Shown: positions 1 to 10,223, counted from the first letter of the stretch. The stretch: DNA of 64,000 bases from Candidula unifasciata (GCA_905116865.2 CAJHNH020004879.1:764281-828280); one strand, 5' to 3'. Notes: a model not told the origin generated them from the sequence alone. A program made the numbers and translations.

Positions 1-237
1 TGTCCCTATAAAGCATGTCGTAAAAGGCGAATAATTATGAGAGTGTTCTTTGAAGTCGCAATGTATCTGTCTGAGAGGCGAGGAACCAATAGTCTGCATC
101 AAAATAAGTCTGATCTGTAAAATGGATGTTCACGCAAATTTTCTATTTCTAGAAAAAGACTAAAGTCAAGAAGTGGACGAATAACCAGAATTTTCTTCCT
201 GAGTTTACAGCTGCTGAACGCTCAGAAGAAGGAGAGG
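1..237 (+). repeat. SINE A copy, 5' cut by window edge
   Basis: This is the sense orientation of a family seen about 16 times in the window. It contains the conserved blocks 'gcatgtcgtaa', 'ctgagaggc..ggaacca', 'gtctgcat' and 'ccagaa.ttt', and ends in a short GAA-rich tail (cagaagaagg). It is diverged and truncated by the window start. Family sense is defined by the (GAA)n tail at the 3' end. Confidence 0.8.
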
Positions 238-247
238 ATATAATTCT

Positions 248-515
248 CCAACATTGAACATTTACATAATTCACCAACATTCAACATTCACATAATTCAC
301 CAACATTGAACATTCACATAATTCACCAACATAGAACATTTAAATAATTAGCCAACATTGAACACTCACATTTTTCACCATCATTGAACATTCACATAAT
401 TCACTGATATTGTGCGTTTACGTAATTTAATAACATTATACATTCATACAATTCACCAACATTACAGATTCACATAATTAAGCAACATTGTAAATTCACA
501 TAATTCACTAACCAT
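248..515. repeat. 26-bp minisatellite, about 10 units
   Basis: The unit is of the type caacattgaa-cattcacata-attcac. The first units are nearly identical and the later ones increasingly diverged. There is no coding potential. Confidence 0.9.
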
Positions 516-712
516 TGAAAAATTAATTTATAGTTTAGGCAGTTTTAGGCATTTACAGTTTGTGCTACCAGTGCCAAACATGGCCACTCATAGCAGACTA
601 GAAAAGCCCGCTAGTAACCATGGAAATGTGATGTCTGAAAATGGCTGCTGGAGTAACCAGAAGAGACACAATCAGGAATGAGGCCATAAGATAAACAGTT
701 GGCACAGAACCA

Positions 713-1012
713 ATTCTTCTTCTTTTTCTTCTTCTTCGCGTTTACCAGATGTTAACTCCGGCGGAAAGTTCTGGTTGTTCGTCCACTTCTGGACTGCAGT
801 CCTGTTTCAGAACCTGTGTGTTGCATGTGCATCCGTTTGACAGATCTGACTCATTTAAGCGCAGACTGTTAGTTCCTTGCTTATCAGGCAGATGCACTCT
901 GACCTCGAAGATAGCTCCAAATTTGTCGACTCTTACGACATGTTTATGGGTTGGCAGTGGGTCTATTCTTGTTTTCCCTATAATAGGGCCCCAGAACCCA
1001 CACAGGGAGGCC
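713..1012 (-). repeat. SINE A copy with TTC tail
   Basis: An antisense copy: TTC-rich tail, then the block reading gttaactccggcggaaagtt, then the conserved interior and the head 'cccacacaggg'. The ORF running through it is a shadow of the repeat. Confidence 0.85.
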
Positions 1013-1164
1013 CAATTTTAAATTAAGGACTTCCAATTACTGCCTTTATTTTACCACTTCTGCGGTGTAGACAGGATGGGTGGAAAGGGGGGGGGGGGTG
1101 AGGGGTCTTTAAGTCTGAGGATTTGCGGCCGCATGGCTAGTGCTGTCGCCACGATTGTGCAGGG

Positions 1165-1285
1165 TAGAATTTTTTTTAAGCCTGCAACAGAAAAATTCCA
1201 AGCCTTATCGAAGATTCGTACTCGGGTCTTCCGCGTGAGAGCCCAGCGATCTCACCGCTCGGCCAGCCGCTCCTCTAAATTACGT
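1165..1285 (-). repeat. tRNA-derived SINE head (family H), Leu/Ser-tRNA-like
   Basis: On the minus strand the sequence reads like a class II tRNA 5' half. It has an A-box-like 'tggccgagcggtgaga' and, about 40 nt later, a B-box-like 'gagtacgaatct'. It lacks a pairing acceptor stem, so it is read as a SINE head or tRNA pseudogene rather than a functional tRNA. Confidence 0.55.
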
Positions 1286-1424
1286 ACAAAGATAGCAAAT
1301 CAAATGGTTTGTCCAAAATGGTTTGTCTATTTATAGAAAATGCATTGAGACGCCATACCATACAACGCATATACTAAAGAGGGAAACGATGTCGTACAAA
1401 TTTAACAAACAAAATAATAATAAA

Positions 1425-1680
1425 GGTCCGTCTTCAACGCTTTCAGGCGTATTGGGCATAAAGTGCTAGAACTAAATTTTACAGCCCAATCGGCACTTGG
1501 CGAATGATGTAGTCCACATTACGCCGGCCGCCTTTACTTTCAAGGACTTTACCTTGTAGCCATTTAGGGCACGTTCGACCTGAAAGTCAAGGTCATTTCT
1601 GAAAAAGTCTGGCTCTGTCTGGACCTGATCCCACGAGCTTCGGATCCTCGGGTGTGCATTCAGTGGCCAGGGCTATTCAA
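1425..1680 (-). repeat. SINE C copy
   Basis: An antisense copy of a tRNA-derived family. From the left it carries the 3' block ('acgctttcaggcgtattggg'), the central 'cggccgcctttactt' and 'gtcaaggtcatttctgaaaaa', then a decayed tRNA-like head. Better-preserved heads are at 43.7 kb and 13.95 kb. Confidence 0.8.
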
Positions 1681-1689
1681 CAGGCTGCA

Positions 1690-2130
1690 CACGGATCAAT
1701 GCTGGCCCGCGGAGACCTAGCAAGTGGTCCGTGGATCATTGCTAGTTATATTAATGATTTTACAACGCTGGTAGCTTCGGGGATTCCCCATTTTCAAATT
1801 TTGGTTCCAGTGTAAAACTTGTTCAACAGCCCTGGCCGGTCAGTCGGGGAGGCTCTACAAAATAGCACTGGATTTACATACTCACTTTAGACGGCATAAT
1901 TAATGATATAATAATTTAATAATTATAACAATAATAATTTAAGAGCTGATGATCTGAGAAGAAGCACTTTCTTTAATAGATGCAATAACAATGCAGTTCC
2001 TGAAATCGCACAGTCTAACAGCGGAAGACTTTTCTTAAATCAAGAGGGTTTTCCGAGTCACACTCGCCATAGCCATAGGCTATGACTCCCTTTCCTCAGT
2101 GTAGTATAATAAAACACTATCATCTGGAAA
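1690..2130. other. no recognisable feature
   Basis: AT-rich sequence with no coherent ORF and no match to the other repeats of the window. Confidence 0.6.
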
Positions 2131-2179
2131 GATGGAAAGGTGGAAACACAGCACATCAGTAGATACGCATGCACTAGAA

Positions 2180-2567
2180 TATTCTCACATACCAGTATTA
2201 CCCACATATCAGTATATACCCACACATCAGTATATTCCCGCACATCAGTATATGCCCACACATCAGTATATGCCCACACATCAGTATATACCCACGTATC
2301 AGTACATTCTAATACATCATTATACACCCACACATCAGTATAATCCTACACATCATTATATACCTACACATCAGTATATTCCTACACATAATTATATACC
2401 CACACTTCAGTATAATCCTACACATCATTATATACCTACACATCAGTATATTCCTACACATCATTATATACCCATACATCAGTATAATCCTACACATCAT
2501 TATATACCCACGCATCAGTATATTCCTACACATCATTATATACCCACACATCAGTATATTCCCAGCC
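2180..2567. repeat. 18-bp minisatellite, about 21 units
   Basis: The unit is of the type cacatcagtatataccca. Alternate units carry cag or cat, giving a 36-bp higher-order repeat. Because 18 is divisible by 3 and stops are avoided by chance, several frames stay open (for example THQYIP repeats). There are no splice sites, codon bias or homology to suggest a gene. Confidence 0.9.
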
Positions 2568-2644
2568 ATGCCAAATATATTTCAACGAACTGGGATACCA
2601 GGTGGACACGACCTAAAAACAGTATATACATTTGTCTGGGTAAT

Positions 2645-2938
2645 CTTCTTCTTCTTCGCCTTCACCAGCTGTAAACTTCGGCGGAAAGTTCTGGTTGTTT
2701 GTCCACTTCTGGACTGCAGTCCAGTTTCAAAACCAAAGTGTTGCGTGTGCATCCGTTTGACATATCTGACCAATTTGTATGCAGACTGCTGCTTCCTTGC
2801 CTCTCAGGCAGATGCATTCCGACTTAGAAGGAAGCTCCCAGTTAGCCACCTCCTACGACATGCTTTTGGGTAGGCAGTTGGTCTATTCTTGTTTTCTCCC
2901 TATCATAGGACCCCGGAACCCATACGGAGAGTTCTGCA
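2645..2938 (-). repeat. SINE A copy with short TTC tail
   Basis: Full-length antisense copy close to the consensus: cttcttcttcgccttcaccag at the tail side and 'ggaacccatacgg' at the head side. Confidence 0.9.
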
Positions 2939-2971
2939 GCAGCATTTCAGCTTAAAAAAAAGTTATGCACT

Positions 2972-3165
2972 CAAAGCTCGAGTGATAAACACCCAGTGAC
3001 ACAAAGTGTCACCATTCGGATGAAAACCACCTGGGCGCAGCTCCCAGAAACCCAGTTTAACACGTAGGTCATATTTAGTGCCCCCAACAACAGCCGGGGT
3101 TGGGCTTTATAGTAACAAAACATTGTGTTCCATATTGGGACAGGGACGAAATAATAGTTCACGCA
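2972..3165 (-). repeat. SINE E copy (diverged)
   Basis: Contains the family blocks 'gataaacacccagtgacaca', 'aagtgtcaccat.cggatga' and 'ttgggctttatagtaac'. The family is defined by four copies in the window; the one at 36.5 kb has a clear target-site duplication. Confidence 0.8.
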
Positions 3166-3188
3166 GGGTATATATTATTTCAAATATC

Positions 3189-3190
<2 letters not shown>

Positions 3191-3276
<86 letters not shown>
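3191..3276. repeat. (TA)n microsatellite
   Basis: About 86 bp of uninterrupted TA. Confidence 0.98.
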
Positions 3277-3279
<3 letters not shown>

Positions 3280-3411
3280 TCTGATTGTAGGCATTTACAT
3301 ATTTACATAATGATAGAATGTTTTCTATACCTGTATGACAATGTGTCATCAAACACACAGATAATCACAGGTTTAACAGAGGGTGAGGGGTAAGGTGGGG
3401 CGGGGTAGGTG

Positions 3412-3812
3412 GATGGGGCTGCGGGGTCCGGAGGCATGGTGTCCGCCTCGAGTGCTTGAGGTCCTTGGTTCAGACCCGGGTGAAGGCTGGGATGTTTTTC
3501 ACCTGGATTTCTAGTAATTTTCCCTGGTCTCTGGGTAGCAAGATCAGAGGCTCATGTGTATTGCTGCGCATGTTAAATAACCCTGGCAGTTGGATATCGA
3601 AAAGAGTAGCCTTGCGGAGCTGCCCAGGCAACATTCTACGATTAAAATTTTAAAAAAAAAGTAATTCAGGATCCTCGCTGGTGGTACGGAGTTCGCGCAC
3701 TGTGCTGAGAATTTTTGGACTCGTGCTTAAGTCAGAAGTATAACGGGGCAACGGAGCACTTGTGAATTGCTCCTTGTGCCACGATGATAATCCTATCTAT
3801 CTCTATCTTCTT
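3412..3812 (+). repeat. SINE B copy, tRNA-derived, TATC tail
   Basis: The head has a tRNA-like arrangement: 'ggaggcatggtgtccgcct' followed by the B-box-like 'ggttcagaccc'. The body shares 'ccctggtctctgggtag', 'aataaccctggcagtt' and 'aggatcctcg' with the copy at 20.1 kb. The 3' end is a short (TATC) tail. Confidence 0.85.
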
Positions 3813-3817
3813 TCACC

Positions 3818-4015
3818 ATCACACAAGCGATAAACACCCGATGACACAAAGTGCCACCATGTAGATGAGAATCACCCGTGGAGGGGTCCCAGAAACCGCG
3901 TTCAGCCATTAGACCATATTTATGGCCGGGCTTTACTGCGGCTCCTAGCAAGAGTCAGAGTAGGGCTTTAAACAACGAAAAATTGCATCATAAAAAAGGG
4001 ATGACAGGATATTTA
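3818..4015 (-). repeat. SINE E copy
   Basis: Well-preserved antisense copy (gcgataaacacccgatgaca, then 'atcacccgtgg', 'gtcccagaaacc'). It lies tail-to-tail with the SINE B copy; the short GATA/TATC stretch between them may be the tail of either. Confidence 0.85.
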
Positions 4016-4335
4016 TGCAAGATAATGTTCCGTCGTCTAAACCTAAACCTAAAGAGGTTTATGTTACAAAAAAAAAAAAAAGATCGCCCTATGGTTGGCC
4101 CAAAAACCACACCGACTACCCATCGCTGTTCCTTTTGTTACACACACAGTTCAATATAATTAATTCCCTGAATTTTATTCGCCTTAAATTCTCAACATTT
4201 TAAGTCTAAACAAGAGTTGTTTCCCATTTCCTGAGAATAAATGAACAAGGGGAGTAAATAAATTGGCTAGTTGTCTCCCTTTGAATAAGAAATATACTAG
4301 AGGATTTTTGCAAATACAGAAGTTCTCTCCCGTGA

Positions 4336-4366
4336 ATGAATGAATGAATGAATGAATGAATGAATA
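4336..4366. repeat. (TGAA)n microsatellite
   Basis: Seven perfect tetranucleotide units followed by decayed ones. Confidence 0.95.
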
Positions 4367-4589
4367 ATTGAATGCATTAATAAATGAATAAAGAATAGAC
4401 AATTTCCATACGTGATTGGTCCCCGTACTCTGTAGCCAATAAATAGTATTTAATTGCTATACACTTGTGGCGTCTTAAAATATTCCGTAAGTGTTCAGTT
4501 TTAGTCTTACTACAGTATGTGCGCAATGGTAGTCCTGTGGATATCTAAATGGTATTTTACCTCCTGCCATGTCTTCTTCACAGTGTCCA

Positions 4590-4875
4590 AATATACCACT
4601 AAACCGTGTCCAGAGTTACAACTGAACCGTGTCCAGGGATACAGCTAAACGGTGTCCAGAGTTACAGCTGAACCGTTTACAGTTATAGTTTAACCGTGTC
4701 CAGAGTTACAACTGAACCGTTTACAGTTATAGTTTAACCGTGTCCAGAGTTACAGCTGAACCGTTTACAGAGTTATAGTTTAACCGTGTCCAGAGGTACA
4801 ACTAAACCGTGTCCAGAGATACAGCTGAACCGTGACCAGAGTTACAGCTGAACCGTGTCCACAGTTACAGCTGCA
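4590..4875. repeat. approximately 23-bp minisatellite
   Basis: Repeats of the type 'cgtgtccagagttacagctgaac', mixed with a shorter 'gtttacagttatagtttaac' variant. About 13 units. Confidence 0.85.
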
Positions 4876-4879
4876 TTTT

Positions 4880-5338
4880 CTGCAGCAACCCTTTCTTTAA
4901 GGTGCTTGAATGTTCAATGTCTTCAAGGCGTATTTCAAAGTCTCACGGTCACACAAAGTCACAAAAACGTTTATAAATATTTTTAAACGCCACAGTTTCA
5001 ATTTATCGCTACATATATCTATAGATCAGAGTTCATTTAACATTTTAGTATCTATATTTTATATTGCAGTTATAATGATACGGGTCGATAAATCAGAGTT
5101 CAACGTCCTTACTTCATAAGATTCATTAATGGACTGGGGAATGACAGCCAGGATGTGGTGCTCTTTTGGTGTTGCTGAGTTGTGTGTTTACATTGTTCCG
5201 CTTCTCTTCACCCCCTTTTGCTAAGTTTCTCAGTCAGGGTTTAGTGGATTAATTCCACTGAAGAAGGGAGTCCGGTTGCACGCCAGCAGTATAGAAAGCT
5301 GGGTCTGTGGCAGTCTCTCGATGATTTTTATCGATTGT
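4880..5338. other. no recognisable feature (3' flank of receptor gene)
   Basis: AT-rich single-copy-looking sequence. It lies downstream of the receptor stop codon on the gene's strand, so part may be 3' UTR, but I found no convincing AATAAA on the minus strand that would fix the end. Confidence 0.4.
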
Positions 5339-5350
5339 ATCTGCTGAAGT

Positions 5351-5579
5351 GTCGGCTATGTGGCTAAGTCGATGCGAATGCTTCGTAATGCCGGGATGGC
5401 GTGTTCGATCCCAGCTGCGAGCCTTGCGCCTTGCGTTGGTTTCGACAGTGGTATCAAGAGAGCTGACCGTAAAGAGGCAATGGCAAACTAGTGGACGTAA
5501 ATGCCTAGAAAAACTACACAACAGCAAGGAGCTGTTGGGGTTGGTCCTGCAACGTCCTGTAAAGGATACGCAAGTAACC
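5351..5579 (+). repeat. SINE D copy with perfect 12-bp target-site duplication
   Basis: A tRNA-derived SINE, 229 bp. The head reads 'gtcggctatgtggctaagtc' with a B-box-like 'gtgttcgatccc', and the 3' end is 'aaaggatacgcaagtaacc'. It is bracketed by perfect direct repeats atctgctgaagt at 5339-5350 and 5580-5591. It lies about 160 bp beyond the receptor stop codon and is antisense to that gene, so it may sit inside the 3' UTR. Other copies are at 26.35 kb and 58.65 kb. Confidence 0.92.
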
Positions 5580-5743
5580 ATCTGCTGAAGTAAATAATTG
5601 ATTATTGTGTTGAATCCAGTAACGATAACTGCTAATAGTTTTGGATTCAATTAGGCAGCCAGCAACAAGCAGAAAGACTGAGGAGAAAGACCGAGCTTCT
5701 ATGAGCACGCACGTAGTGCAATGACTGGCATTTTCGTCACGCA

Positions 5744-6857
5744 TTAAATAACGCTGGGCTCATTAGCATTCACCTCGTTGACCAACCATTTGTTAGCTAT
5801 ATTATTTAAAAGAGCGTTGTCATCGGAGTTAAGTCGGCGTCTGACGGTGGGAACACCGGAAGGACGTCGGGCGGCTAAGGATCTGTCAGAAACTCGTTCT
5901 TGTACTCCCGACTGTCTGCTTCTAGTTATACCAATGGATGTTGTATTCTCTTTATTGTCTGACGTAGAATTGTTGTTAGGCAATTGTCCATTGTCATTTT
6001 CCTGCTGGAAAACGTGATAGAAAAACTGCTGGTCTTCGTTTTGTATGGCATGACTGGTCGAGCCATGGCGACTTTCTGGATATCTAGTGTCACTCTGTTG
6101 TCTCTGCTGGATCTCAGCAGTTACATCATCGTTATGACATACATCCAGACTTTCAGAAGAAGATTGTTTCTGGGTTGTGGAAACGTTACAATTTGATAAG
6201 GATTTTTCGGAAATATGTTTACAATTCATCTGATTAAACGAATTATCCATATTATGATCGTCCTTATCTTCATCTTTCTGTTCTTCAGAGGATGAGTCTA
6301 TAATGGACTCTTTAGTGTTCATTTTCCTGACCGCAAAATGAGGACTTTGCTCGTTTCTCTCACATAAAATCTTTAAATCCAGCACTCGCTTGGAGGCAGG
6401 CAAACGACCTGTGGAATCACTTGTTAAAGTCGACTCGTCGCTAGTGCTACTTCCAAGATGGCCTAGACCTTGTCTGGACAACGGAGTCATTTCATATTCA
6501 ACATTTGGCTTATCATCTATTCCTTTGTTTCGTGAAAGTCGGAACAACGTCCGCTTTTTATTTTGATCTCTCTGCAGTGGCAAATCTCCAGCAGTTTCCG
6601 CGAAATTGGCGCGATCCATGAAGTTTTTAGTGAGAACTGACGCATAGCGGCAATCCGGAGCTTTTGCGGGAGGCGATCGAACATCATTCAGGCACTGGTT
6701 ACATTTCTTGTGTGCCTCGTTGGTGGTTAGAGTAGGGTCTGTGGTCTGGCTGGCAAACAGCTTGGGACTGCGGCGTCGAAATGCAAAGCGGCTCAACTTT
6801 TTTGTTTCCTTGCAACGACAAATCAGCTTACGTAGGCAGAACGGCATCGGGATTCTC
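5744..6857 (-). CDS. CCAP/NPS-type neuropeptide receptor, last coding exon (C-terminal tail)
   Basis: This exon encodes about 370 residues and ends at a TAA at 5746-5744. A good acceptor precedes it: polypyrimidine run ending ttttcag, with the exon's first base at 6857. That base completes the split Arg codon left by the previous exon, giving ...STRICKNLR/RIPMPFC..., which matches the helix-8 region of CCAP receptors (STxxCRxLxRxP). Next comes a cysteine-rich patch (FCLRKLICRC) that could be palmitoylated, then a long Ser/Thr/Asn/Gln-rich hydrophilic tail with no membrane segment. Such tails usually carry phosphorylation and arrestin sites. The tail is much longer than the few dozen residues of vertebrate NPS receptors. 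A coding call is supported by the uninterrupted frame and the phase match; most of the tail has no homology I can recognise. Confidence 0.88.
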
Positions 6858-7137
6858 CTGAAAAGAAAATCAAGAAACGCACCACATGTGAAAACGTGAA
6901 ATATTTATTAAGATTGTTTCAGCGTTACAAATACCCAACAAACAAACAAAACAAAAAAACAAAAAACAGAAAACAACCAAAACATAAATAAAAGTAGAAC
7001 TTCTAAGACTTAGTGAGAAAACGATGTGGGCAAAGGACATAAAAGCCACATAGTGACTAAATGATAGCAGATTAGCAGATATACTCCCCTCCCCTCCCCC
7101 CCCCCCCCCTAAAGTCATGAGGTGACCACACACACAC

Positions 7138-7150
7138 ATACTCACACATA

Positions 7151-7195
<45 letters not shown>
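7138..7195. repeat. (CA)n microsatellite
   Basis: Nearly pure dinucleotide tract inside the receptor intron. Confidence 0.97.
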
Positions 7196-7198
<3 letters not shown>

Positions 7199-7249
7199 GT
7201 TTACAAATAACATTAAAGACATGAGAAATGGCTACACATTTTTAAATTC

Positions 7250-7478
7250 AGGTATATGGTTACAGGTATATGGTTACAGGTATATGATTACAGGTGTATG
7301 GTTACGGGTATATGGCTGCAAGTAGATGGTTACGAGTATATGGCTACAGACATGTGATTAAGGTATATGGTTACAAGTATATTCCTGCAAGCAGATGGTT
7401 ACAGGTATATGGTTACATGTATATTGTTACAGGTATATGGTTACAGGTAACTGGCTACAGGTTATGTGGTTACTGATT
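7250..7478. repeat. 15-bp minisatellite
   Basis: Imperfect ggtatatggttacag units, about 15 of them. The array ends about 30 bp from the donor site of the TM6-TM7 exon. Confidence 0.85.
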
Positions 7479-7509
7479 CAGGTGGTAGCAGATGCCTACC
7501 TCACATTAC

Positions 7510-7681
7510 CTTAAATTTTTGCAGATTCGAGTACTGAAGATTCCGTAGATGATGGGGTTGGCAGCTGAGTTAAGAGGTGCGGCACTCTGGATAAGGGTTG
7601 TCAGCGGGTTGTCTAATGGCATCAGTTCGTAGATATCCAGCAGGTTGTAGAGGAAGTAAGGGCTCCAGCAGAGGATGAACA
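7510..7681 (-). CDS. CCAP/NPS-type neuropeptide receptor, TM6-TM7 exon
   Basis: A 172-nt exon. With the base carried over from the previous exon it reads VFILCWSPYFLYNLLD..., then ...LIQSAAPLNSAANPIIY and GIFSTRICKNL. The CWSPYF motif of TM6 and the NPIIY (NPxxY) motif of TM7 are the hallmark motifs of rhodopsin-class GPCRs. The 'APLNSAANPIIY' string is characteristic of the CCAP receptor / neuropeptide S receptor group, which couple to G proteins after binding a small disulfide-bridged peptide (CCAP) in invertebrates. Junctions: acceptor ccactttcag|TG and donor AAG|GTAATG. Both phases fit the neighbouring exons exactly. A 61-bp minisatellite begins at the acceptor. Confidence 0.95.
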
Positions 7682-7683
7682 CT

Positions 7684-8250
7684 GAAAGTGGAAATAACAT
7701 TGCTGACATGAGGCGGAAAGCAAAAAAGTGACTGTAAAGACTAACTATGTGGAAATAACATTGCTGACATGAGGCGGAAAGCAAAAAGGTGACTGTAAAG
7801 ACTAACTATGTGGAAATAACATTGCTGACATGAGGCGGAAAGCAAAAAGTTGACTGTAAAGACTAACTATGTGGAAATAACATTGCTGACATACGGCGGA
7901 AAGCAAAAAGGTGACTGTAAAGACTAACTATGTGGAAATAACATTGCTGACATGAGGCGGAAAGCAAAAAGGTGACTGTAAAGACTAACTATGTGGAAAT
8001 AACATTGCTGTCATGAGGCGGAAAGCAAAAAGGTGACTGTAAAGACCAACTATGTGGAAATAACATTGCTGTCATGAGGCGGAGACATGGGTAATGAACA
8101 AGCAAAAAGGTGACTGTAAAGACTATGTGGAAATAACATTGCTGTCATGAGGCGGAATGATGGGTAATGAACAAGCAGAAAGTCGATTGTAAAGGGTAAC
8201 TGTGTGAAAATAACATTGCTGACATGAGGCGAAGACATGGGTAATGAACA
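7684..8250. repeat. 61-bp minisatellite abutting an exon acceptor
   Basis: About nine units starting 'gtggaaataacattgctgac' at 7688, 7749, 7810, 7871, 7932, 7993 and 8054, then units with an inserted 'atgggtaatgaacaagc'. The first unit contains the polypyrimidine context of the TM6-TM7 exon acceptor, so the array grew from the splice-site flank. Confidence 0.95.
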
Positions 8251-8261
8251 AGCAGAAAGTC

Positions 8262-8412
8262 TGTTTTAGAAAAACTACAACCAAAACAAGGGACATAGAG
8301 TTTTGATAATGCACTTAAAAGCTCATAAAGAAATATAAATATTTCAGCCATATATGTTTTAGAAAAACTACAACCAAAACAAGGGACATAGAGTTTTGAT
8401 AATGCACTTTAG
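8262..8412. repeat. approximately 91-bp tandem duplication
   Basis: The stretch 'ttttagaaaaactacaacc' through 'ttttgataatgcactt' occurs twice, at about 8265-8318 and 8356-8410, with no differences visible over roughly 53 bp. It therefore looks young. Confidence 0.9.
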
Positions 8413-8764
8413 CAACCTTCAATATAGGGACGACAAATTATTTATTTATTATTAGCCCTTGACTACCAAGGAAAATATGGTGTCAGAAAATTCGGAAAAC
8501 ACAACAAATTTTTTTTCAGAAAATCTAAAAGCTCACTAAATTGCTGTGAGAAAATTAACATAACAGAGCATAGAAAATTCAGATCGCACAAGAAATATTG
8601 TAAGTCAAAGAATTCGGACTTTTAAAAAAAAATTACTTTCTTTGCTTCAAGCTAGCCACATTCTGATTAGTTAAGATCTTTACGGGCTAACACTGCGAAG
8701 ATTGACTTGGGGCTAATGTTCCGTTGTCACGCCATTAAATTTGTCTGCTCTCTTTAGAACGCAC

Positions 8765-8945
8765 CTGTTACATGTGTATGTTCAGTGCAGTTATTTATTT
8801 GACATCTGTATGTTCTGTGTGGTTTTTTATTTGACATATGCATGTTCTGTGTGGTTGTTTATTTGACACCTGTATTTTCTGTGCAGTTGTTTATTTAACA
8901 TCTGTATATCCTGTCAGTTCTTTGTTTCACATCTATATGTTTTGC
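8765..8945. repeat. approximately 36-bp minisatellite, about 5 units
   Basis: Units of the type 'tatgttctgtgtggttgttt' + 'atttgacatctg', moderately diverged, in the intron between the ICL3 and TM6-TM7 exons. The flanks at 8420-8760 and 8950-9400 show nothing else apart from a short (GT)n. Confidence 0.8.
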
Positions 8946-9399
8946 TTCTTCTTTCTTTCAGATATGTGTGTTCTTTTATAGTTATGTTTTTCTACATAAA
9001 TATGTTCTATGCAGTTCTGTGTTCCACGTTTGTGTGTGTGTGTTTGTGTGTGTGTATGCGTGGATGTTTACTTCACTCTCATACTACTATATATTACTGC
9101 AGATGTCTGTCCTTTGAAACTACTCCATATTTTCACATTTATACGTTTCTAACTCAGTTTGACGGTCGTGGTTATAGTCGAGGTTTCAGCTTCACTGCAT
9201 TCGAGTCAACCTATCCAGGCTCCCTTCCTGCGCCAGTGAAAATCAAATGAAATTTCCCTGGTTATCGCATTTGAAAAACTAGTAAACAAACAGTTAGTAC
9301 CGGCACAAACGAGAAATATGTGCACGCAGTAAATTCATAAGGCAGTTGTTAGATGTGCCAAAGCCAGTAGTCGACATCGGAAATACAGTTTATCATTGA

Positions 9400-9612
9400 T
9401 ATAAGTAGTCAGTCACGATAAGTTGTCCATCATCATCATGTAGCAGGTCCTTTGCAGAACGTCGCTCTCATCACAGTCTGCCTGAAAGAAACTCGGTCTC
9501 TCGCCAGTTCTCTTGCCTCATATACTTTCATACTCAAGGTGTCACTTATATCCTGTGTCCATCTTCGTGTCGGTCGGCCCCTGCCCCTCATTCCTGGTAC
9601 CATAAATACAGT
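9400..9612 (-). pseudogene. non-LTR retrotransposon 3' end (RT C-terminal tail), in receptor intron
   Basis: On the minus strand it reads GRGRPTRRWTQDISDTL then VYEARELARDRVSFRQTVMRA. This is the conserved GRPxxRW...LARDRxxFR pattern found at the C-terminus of RTE/BovB-like and related LINE polyproteins. A short (GAT)n follows in the sense direction. Related fragments are at 29.6 kb and 45.65 kb. Confidence 0.8.
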
Positions 9613-9629
9613 TTGTCCTTTCTAAAAGT

Positions 9630-9948
9630 TATGTTGCAGTCTTCTCCTTCCTGTTAACCCGCTGTAAACTCCTGAAGAAAATTCTGGTTATTTATCCACT
9701 TTCTGACTTTCGTTTCGTTCCAAATTTTTGCGTGCACACTTGTTTTACATAATAAGCTAACTTGTATGCAGCCTGATGGTTCCTCGCCGCCCAGGCAGAT
9801 AAGCTCCGACTTTGGAACAAAACCTTATGTTTTGTGACATGCTTGCGTGAGAGGCAGTGGGTCTATTTTCTAACCCTCTCCCTCCCCCTCCCCCATCTTT
9901 TACCCCCATCCTGCATTAATGAGGTCGGAAACCCACAGTAGGATCTTG
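9630..9948 (-). repeat. SINE A copy (old)
   Basis: Diverged antisense copy: 'ccgctgtaaactcctgaaga', 'gcagcctgatggttcctcgc', 'gtgggtctatttt'. It lies in the receptor intron, 50 bp from the ICL3 exon. Confidence 0.75.
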
Positions 9949-10000
9949 TAGTAATCGAGCGGATGTTGCTAACAAAGATGACTTAAATGGGAGTACTTAC

Positions 10001-10114
10001 CGATGACGATGATTAGGGTCATTTTGATGGTTCGGATCTTGGCCTGGGGTATGATACCCCGCCCAGTCTCGTGCCGTCTGTCATTGATGGTCATACGTAC
10101 TGATGCCGTCGAGC
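10001..10114 (-). CDS. CCAP/NPS-type neuropeptide receptor, ICL3 to early TM6 exon
   Basis: A 114-nt exon bounded by acceptor ttttctgtag|GC and donor ATCG|GTAAGT, both canonical. The split codons are G|GC (Gly) upstream and G|TG (Val) downstream. It encodes STASVRMTINDRRHETG followed by RGIIPQAKIRTIKMTLIIVI. The 'RGIIPxAKIxTxKMT' block leading into TM6 is the most diagnostic string of arthropod CCAP receptors, and it resembles RGLIxKAKIKAIK in vertebrate NPS receptors. The basic ICL3 segment is where G-protein contact is expected. The exon is correctly spliced only if the long trinucleotide array 25 bp upstream of its acceptor is tolerated. Confidence 0.93.
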
Positions 10115-10138
10115 CTACAGAAAACAACAAAGAAGATT

Positions 10139-10223
<85 letters not shown>

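Larger units (their letters stand above)
6858..7509 (-). other. receptor intron between TM7 and tail exons, with (CA)n and poly-C
   Basis: 652-bp intron with donor AAG|GTAATG and acceptor TTTTCAG|G. On the plus strand it holds a poly-C run at about 7096-7109, a (CA)n tract at about 7138-7195, and a 15-bp minisatellite (ggtatatggttacag type) at about 7250-7475. Confidence 0.85.

Noticed and set aside
4030..4055. Short cctaaacctaaacctaaa run resembling a telomere motif
   Set aside because: Only three 6-mers of CCTAAA, not the animal telomere unit; likely chance.
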